In this document: positions 59,686-64,000 of the stretch, piece after piece
How positions within the stretch are numbered: the stretch's first letter is position 1
How the letters are laid out: the number at the start of each line of letters is the position of its first letter
Notes under the pieces: generated by a model
What the model was told of the DNA's origin: nothing
Database searches by the model: none
The model's input: the letters and a program-made list of their open reading frames with translations, nothing else
From: Bradyrhizobium lablabi
GTDB taxonomy: Bacteria; Pseudomonadota; Alphaproteobacteria; Rhizobiales; Xanthobacteraceae
Direction: 5' to 3'
NCBI RefSeq assembly: GCF_018131005.1
Contig: NZ_JAFCJK010000005.1
Location: forward strand, 186,001 to 250,000
Length of the DNA: 64,000 nucleotides
Made by a program: the position numbers and the translations under genes

Positions 59686-61026
59686 ATGGCAACAATCAGC
59701 TCCGACGCCTTTCAACTTTCTCCATCCGAGCATCTGGTGCAGCTTCGTCGTGCCGTCATCGCCTCCACGGTGGGGACAGCCATCGAATGGTATGATTTCT
59801 TCCTCTACAGCACCGTCACGGGTCTGGTTTTCGCCAAGCTGTTCTTTCCACATTCCGATCCCTGGGTTGGTACGCTGGAAGCGTTTGCCATCTATGCGGT
59901 CGGCTTCGTCGCACGCCCGGTCGGCGCCGCGATTTTTGGGCACTATGGCGACCGCATCGGCCGCAAATCGACGCTGATTGCAACTTTGCTGTTGATGGGA
60001 CTGGCGACCGCCGCAGTAGCTGTCGTGCCAACCTATTCGAGCATCGGGATTTGGGGCGCCGTGATCCTCACGGTGCTGCGATTCATTCAGGGCATCGGCG
60101 TCGGCGGCGAATGGGGCGGCTCGGTGCTGATGTCGATGGAATGGGCGCGCGACAACCGGTCGCGCGGATTCATCGCGTCATGGCCGCAATTCGGCGTGCC
60201 CTGCGGCCTGTTCCTCGCTAACCTTGCCGTGCTGGCGTTCAGCCAGATGGCCGGCGATCAGTTCCTGGCGTGGGGCTGGCGCATTCCATTCGCGCTCAGC
60301 ATTGTCCTGGTCGGCATCGGGCTGTACATCCGGCTCGGCATTCTGGAAACGCCGGTGTTCTCCAGGCTGCTGGCCGAGCGCAAGGTCGAGCGCACGCCGA
60401 TGCTGGCGGTGATCAAGGAGCATCCCAGGGAAATCCTGCTCTCCGCCTTCGCGCGCATGGCCGAACAGGCACCGTTCTACATTTTCACCGCCTTCGTCTT
60501 TTCCTACGGCATCAACACGCTCCATCTCTCGCGCGATTTCCTGCTGATCGCGGTGCTCTCGGCCTCGGTGCTGTCGTTCGTCTCGATCCCGCTGTTCGGG
60601 CATCTGTCCGACCGCATCGGCCGCAAGAACATGTACATGATCGGCGCGGTCGTGACCGGCATCTTCGGCTTCGTCTATTTCGCGATGCTCAACACGCGAT
60701 CGGAAGCGATCGTCTTCCTCGCGATCATCCTGTCCCTCATTCCGCACGACATGCTGTACGGTCCGCAAGCCGCGCTGATCGCCGAGAGCTTTACCGGGCG
60801 CCTGCGCTACAGCGGCTCATCGCTCGGCTACCAGCTCGCATCCGTGATCGCCGGCGGTCCGGCGCCTTTGATTGCAGCCTGGTTGTTCGGCACGTTTCAG
60901 TCGGCGACCGCGATCGCGGTCTATATCGCAGTCTGCGCCGTCATCACGCTCATCGCGACCGCGCTCATGACCGACTACACCGGCAAGGATATCAACGCAG
61001 TCGGCGCGCATGATCGATCGACTTAG
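59686..61026 (+). CDS. MFS transporter, metabolite:H+ symporter (MHS) type
   Basis: This 446-residue inner-membrane protein has 12 predicted transmembrane segments. GTAIEWYDFFLYSTVTGLVF near residue 30 is the MHS hallmark; GHYGDRIGRKSTLIATLLLMG near residue 85 and GHLSDRIGRKNMYMIGAV near residue 305 are the two copies of MFS motif A; LRFIQGIGVGGEWGGSVLM near residue 130 is also conserved. MHS transporters carry shikimate, alpha-ketoglutarate, citrate or proline/betaine. ATG 59686 follows GAGGG by about 10 bases. It is followed 19 bases later by an SPW-repeat gene. Confidence 0.88.
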   Translation: MATISSDAFQLSPSEHLVQLRRAVIASTVGTAIEWYDFFLYSTVTGLVFAKLFFPHSDPWVGTLEAFAIYAVGFVARPVGAAIFGHYGDRIGRKSTLIATLLLMGLATAAVAVVPTYSSIGIWGAVILTVLRFIQGIGVGGEWGGSVLMSMEWARDNRSRGFIASWPQFGVPCGLFLANLAVLAFSQMAGDQFLAWGWRIPFALSIVLVGIGLYIRLGILETPVFSRLLAERKVERTPMLAVIKEHPREILLSAFARMAEQAPFYIFTAFVFSYGINTLHLSRDFLLIAVLSASVLSFVSIPLFGHLSDRIGRKNMYMIGAVVTGIFGFVYFAMLNTRSEAIVFLAIILSLIPHDMLYGPQAALIAESFTGRLRYSGSSLGYQLASVIAGGPAPLIAAWLFGTFQSATAIAVYIAVCAVITLIATALMTDYTGKDINAVGAHDRST

Positions 61027-61045
61027 GAAGAAGGGAGAGGTTGTC

Positions 61046-61423
61046 ATGACCAAATGGCGGAACGAATCGGCGCTCGATCTTTACAATCTGGTCGCAGCGG
61101 TTTTTTTGCTCGCGGCGCCCTGGCTGTTCGTTCGCGCCAACCCGACGGCGGCGATCGATCTCAGAGTGAGCGGCGCAGTGATTGGTCTCCTGTCGCTGGT
61201 GGCGATCTTTGCTTTCTCCGTCTGGGAGGAGTGGGCCAACCTGCTCGTCGGGTGCTGGCTGATCGTGTCACCATGGCTGCTCGGCTTTGCTCACACCCGC
61301 GCGATGCATTTCAGCATCGCCGCAGGCGCCGTGGTGGCATTCATGGCCCTCATCGAGCTTTGGCTCGAATACGAGAAGACGCATCTCGGTCCGGCCTCGT
61401 CACAGGCCTCAGAAGGAAATTAG
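61046..61423 (+). CDS. SPW-repeat integral membrane protein
   Basis: This 125-residue protein has four transmembrane segments in two repeats, each with the SPW-type motif: LLAAPWLFVRAN near residue 22 and LIVSPWLLGFAH near residue 73. The family's function is unknown. ATG 61046 has AGGGAGAGG just upstream. It is probably co-transcribed with the MHS transporter gene, and its end is marked by a terminator. Confidence 0.85.
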   Translation: MTKWRNESALDLYNLVAAVFLLAAPWLFVRANPTAAIDLRVSGAVIGLLSLVAIFAFSVWEEWANLLVGCWLIVSPWLLGFAHTRAMHFSIAAGAVVAFMALIELWLEYEKTHLGPASSQASEGN

Positions 61424-61432
61424 AATTTTCGC

Positions 61433-61470
61433 AAAAAAGCCCCGGACGCGACATCCGGGGCTTTGCTTTT
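61433..61470. terminator. bidirectional Rho-independent terminator
   Basis: GCCCCGGA (61439-61446) and TCCGGGGC (61454-61461) form an 8-base stem around CGCGACA. AAAAAA precedes it and CTTTGCTTTT follows, so both the plus-strand SPW gene and the convergent minus-strand hydrolase gene can end here. Confidence 0.9.
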
Positions 61471-61490
61471 CGGAACCGGTCCCTGGTTGG

Positions 61491-62192
61491 TTATTCCGGC
61501 TTGCCGATCGCAACCTTCAGCGTGCCGACGCCCTCGACGCCGCACTCGATCTTGTCGCCGGGCTGGAGCTGGGAGACGCCGGCCGGCGTGCCCGTCATGA
61601 TGATGTCGCCTGCGGCGAGCTTTACCTGCTGCGAGAGCTGCCAGATGATCTCGGGCACGCTCCAGATCAGCTCGGTGAGGTCACCCTTCTGGGTTTCTTT
61701 TCCGTTGACCGTGAGCCAGATCTTGCCCTTCGAGGGATGACCGATCTTGGCGGCCGGCTGGACCGCCGAGCAGGGCGCGGAACAATCGAACGACTTGCCG
61801 ACTTCCCACGGCCGCTCCTTCTTGCGCGAGGCGATCTGCAGGTCGCGGCGGGTCAGGTCGATGCCGACAGCATAGCCGTAGACGTGCTCGAGCGCCTTGT
61901 CGGCGGGAATGTTCAAGCCGCCGCTCTTCATCGCGACCACGAGTTCGACCTCGTGATGGAGGTCCTTGGTCAGCGGCGGGTAGGGAATGATGGCGCCGTC
62001 GGGCGCCAGCATGTCGGCATGCTTGGCGAAGAAGAACGGCGGGGCGCGCTCGTCATTGCCCATCTCGCGGATATGCTCGAGATAGTTGCGCCCGACGCAC
62101 CAGATGCGGCGCACGGGATAAACGCCGGCCTCTCCGACGACGGGAAGCGATGCCTGTGGCGGAAACGGGATGACGTAGGAGGCGGCGTTCAT
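61491..62192 (-). CDS. fumarylacetoacetate hydrolase-family protein
   Basis: This 233-residue protein is of the FAH family, probably a fumarylpyruvate or acylpyruvate hydrolase. RRIWCVGRNYLEHIREMG near residue 30, HHEVELVVAMKSGG near residue 80 with the metal-binding glutamate, YAVGIDLTRRDLQ near residue 105 with the aspartate, and MTGTPAGVSQLQPGDKI near residue 195 are all present. ATG 62192 was chosen; the open frame runs another 73 codons into the ABC exporter gene. It lies 31 bases downstream of that gene and may share its transcript. Confidence 0.88.
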   Translation of the reverse strand: MNAASYVIPFPPQASLPVVGEAGVYPVRRIWCVGRNYLEHIREMGNDERAPPFFFAKHADMLAPDGAIIPYPPLTKDLHHEVELVVAMKSGGLNIPADKALEHVYGYAVGIDLTRRDLQIASRKKERPWEVGKSFDCSAPCSAVQPAAKIGHPSKGKIWLTVNGKETQKGDLTELIWSVPEIIWQLSQQVKLAAGDIIMTGTPAGVSQLQPGDKIECGVEGVGTLKVAIGKPE

Positions 62193-62223
62193 GAGGGTCT
62201 CGCTGCTCTTGAGGTGAATGATG

Positions 62224-64000
62224 TCAGACGATGGCGCCGATCGGCGCCAGCTCCTGCGGCGACGTGTCGTGATGGTATTGCAGGCGGAAGAACGAGGCGT
62301 AGCGGCCACCGCGGCGCAGCAGCTCCTCATGCCGCCCGCGCTCGACGATCTCGCCGCCCTCGACCACCAAAATCGCATCGGCATGCATGATGGTGTGCAG
62401 GCGGTGCGCAATCACGATCGTGGTGCGGTTCTGGCAGAGATGCTCGATCGCTTCCTGCACCTGCTTCTCGGATTCGGAATCGAGCGCGGCGGTTGCTTCG
62501 TCGAGCAGGATGATCGGCGCGTTCTTGATCAGCGCGCGGGCGACCGCGATGCGCTGGCGCTGCCCGCCGGAGAGCTGGGTGCCGTGCTCGCCGACCGGCG
62601 TGTCGTAACCGAGCGGGAAGCCCATGATGAAGTCGTGGGCGCAGGCCGCCTTCGCCGCTCCGACGATCTCATCGTCGGTGGCGCCGCGCTTGCCGAAGGC
62701 GATGTTGGCGCGGATGGTGTCGCGGAACAGATAGACGTCCTGGCCGACATAGGCGGTCTGCTGACGCAGCGACTTGCGCGACACCGCCGATATCGACTGC
62801 CCGTCGATCAGGATCTTGCCCTCACGCGTCTCATAGAAGCGCAACAGCAGCCCCAGCACGGTCGACTTGCCGCCGCCGGAGGGACCGACCAACGCGGTAA
62901 CCTTGCCCGGCTCGGCAACGAAGCTCATGCGGTTCAAAACTGGCTCGCCCGCGCGGTAGGCGAAGCTGACATCGCGCAATTCGATCTGTGCCTCGGTCAA
63001 TTCGAGCGCTGGCTTGCCCTCGTCGGAACGCTCGCTCGCCGGACTGTCGACGACTTCGAGCAGCATCCGCGCCCCGACCAACTGGCTGTTGAGGTCGATG
63101 TTGAGCCGCGCCAGCCGTTTTGCCGGCTCGGTCGCCATCAGGAAGGCGGTCATGAAGGAGAAGAACTGGCCGGGCGTGGCGCCGAGCGCGACCACGCTGT
63201 AGCCGCCGTAAAGCAGGCAGCCGGCGATCGCGAAGCCGCCAAGCATTTCCATCAACGGATTGGAACGGTTGGCAACGCGCGCCATCTTGTTCGCGTTGCG
63301 CTCGACGGCCGCGATGTTCTCGTCGATCCGCCGCTGCATGGTGTCTTCCAGCGTGAATGCCTTCACGGTGCGGATGCCCTGCAGCGATTCCTGCATGGTC
63401 TCCAGGATGTCAGCGGTGCCGGTAAACTGGTTAAAGGCGAGCCCCTTGATCCGCTTCACGAGCTTGCGCAGCACCAGCATCGCCGGCGGCACCGCCACGA
63501 GGCCGATAAAGGCCATTAGCGGATCCTGCCACACCATCACGCCGAGCATGCTGACGAGCATCAGGAAGTCGCGCCCGATTGCGTTGACCAGCATGTTGAG
63601 CACATCGGTGATCGACTTGGCGCCGGCCGTGAGCCGCGCCAGGAATTCGGAAGAATGGCGCTCGGAGAAGAAGCCGATGCTCTCGCTCATCAGCTTGGCG
63701 AACAATTGCCGCTGGTTGTTGGCAAGGATGGCGTTGGAGATCTTGTTGAGGATCACCATGTGGCCGTAGGTCGCCACGCCCTTGATGAACAGCAGTACGA
63801 CTGTGATGCCGGAAAAGATGGCGATGCCGGTCACATTCCTGTCGACATAGGCCTGGTTGATCACCTGGCCGAGGACGTAGGTGGCCGCGGCGGTCGCGCC
63901 GGCCGCAACCGCCATCAGCGCGAATGCGACCAGGTAACGCCGCCAATAGGCGATCCCCTGTTCCGTGACCAGGCGGCGAATCAGGATCGCCGCGCCGTAG
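62224..64000 (-). CDS. MsbA-like ABC exporter (5' end outside window)
   Basis: This half-transporter joins a six-helix membrane domain to an ATPase; about 591 residues are visible and the frame is open to the right edge, so only a short N-terminus is missing. The ATPase has Walker A LVGPSGGGKSTVLGLLLRF, the Q-loop QTAYVGQDVYLF, signature GTQLSGGQRQRIAVARAL, Walker B IILLDEATAALDSESE and the switch histidine in IVIAHRLHTI. A start at 63915 is possible but upstream codons (YGAAILIRRLVTEQGIAYWRR) look coding. The MsbA type suggests export of lipid A core or another lipid; the substrate is not proved. Confidence 0.9.
   Translation of the reverse strand, partial: YGAAILIRRLVTEQGIAYWRRYLVAFALMAVAAGATAAATYVLGQVINQAYVDRNVTGIAIFSGITVVLLFIKGVATYGHMVILNKISNAILANNQRQLFAKLMSESIGFFSERHSSEFLARLTAGAKSITDVLNMLVNAIGRDFLMLVSMLGVMVWQDPLMAFIGLVAVPPAMLVLRKLVKRIKGLAFNQFTGTADILETMQESLQGIRTVKAFTLEDTMQRRIDENIAAVERNANKMARVANRSNPLMEMLGGFAIAGCLLYGGYSVVALGATPGQFFSFMTAFLMATEPAKRLARLNIDLNSQLVGARMLLEVVDSPASERSDEGKPALELTEAQIELRDVSFAYRAGEPVLNRMSFVAEPGKVTALVGPSGGGKSTVLGLLLRFYETREGKILIDGQSISAVSRKSLRQQTAYVGQDVYLFRDTIRANIAFGKRGATDDEIVGAAKAACAHDFIMGFPLGYDTPVGEHGTQLSGGQRQRIAVARALIKNAPIILLDEATAALDSESEKQVQEAIEHLCQNRTTIVIAHRLHTIMHADAILVVEGGEIVERGRHEELLRRGGRYASFFRLQYHHDTSPQELAPIGAIV

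Noticed and set aside
1..64000. CRISPR arrays, tRNA and rRNA genes
   Set aside because: No evenly spaced direct repeats, no cloverleaf with a CCA-type end and no conserved rRNA segments were seen.

Overview
The window reads as chromosomal DNA of a Bradyrhizobium-like alphaproteobacterium (Nitrobacteraceae). The evidence is uniformly high GC, two full branched-chain-amino-acid-type (Liv) ABC transporter operons, many dispersed palindromic repeats that I recognise from bradyrhizobial genomes, a CYTH/CHAD protein, and metK-ahcY in a compact alphaproteobacterial arrangement. No rRNA, tRNA, CRISPR array or intact mobile element was seen.

Region 1 (about 1-26.5 kb) is a surface-glycan locus. The plus-strand genes from the left edge to 10.67 kb encode PseG (cut by the window), a short PseH-like acetyltransferase, PseI, a surface-carbohydrate protein that may be a glycosyltransferase, a Wzx-like flippase, a PhyH-type oxygenase, a Wzy-like membrane protein, a small Wzz-like protein and a sugar nucleotidyltransferase/GmhB-type phosphatase fusion. 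A convergent minus-strand block (20.8-10.7 kb) reads: CBS-GHMP kinase, sialic-acid-synthase/TIM-barrel fusion, a second CMP-ulosonate cytidylyltransferase, SDR, sugar isomerase, SDR, SDR, PseB, PseC, PseF. Most junctions in it overlap by four bases (NTGA). PseB, PseC, PseH-like, PseG, PseI and PseF together make a complete CMP-pseudaminic acid route. The remaining genes look like a second, unassigned ulosonic-acid-type route, which is the best candidate here for something undescribed. A plus-strand trio (Gfo/Idh oxidoreductase, left-handed beta-helix acyltransferase, DegT aminotransferase; 21.3-24.0 kb) should make an acylamino sugar. A PaaK-like adenylate-forming enzyme and an AGE-family epimerase follow as a divergent pair.

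Region 2 (26.5-34.7 kb) is a minus-strand Liv ABC operon carrying an acyl-CoA synthetase gene, with a divergent Crp/Fnr regulator. Region 3 (34.8-39.1 kb) holds gmd and fcl (GDP-L-fucose synthesis), a HemD-like gene, purU and a small lipoprotein. Region 4 (39.2-45.4 kb) is a second, plus-strand Liv operon ending in a MetE-C-like gene, preceded by two perfect inverted repeats that look like operators. Region 5 (45.6-49.8 kb) has a helix-turn-helix/methyltransferase-like protein next to metK and ahcY, with a base-paired leader between the latter two and a clear terminator after ahcY.

Region 6 (49.9-64 kb) is a looser set: an LpxO-like lipid A hydroxylase, small secreted and DUF1127 proteins, an LLM flavin monooxygenase, a methyltransferase, an enolase-superfamily enzyme, a CYTH-CHAD protein, an MFS (MHS-type) transporter, an SPW-repeat protein, an FAH-family hydrolase and an MsbA-like ABC exporter cut by the right edge. 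Its intergenic gaps carry several repeats, a decayed transposase fragment and small open frames.
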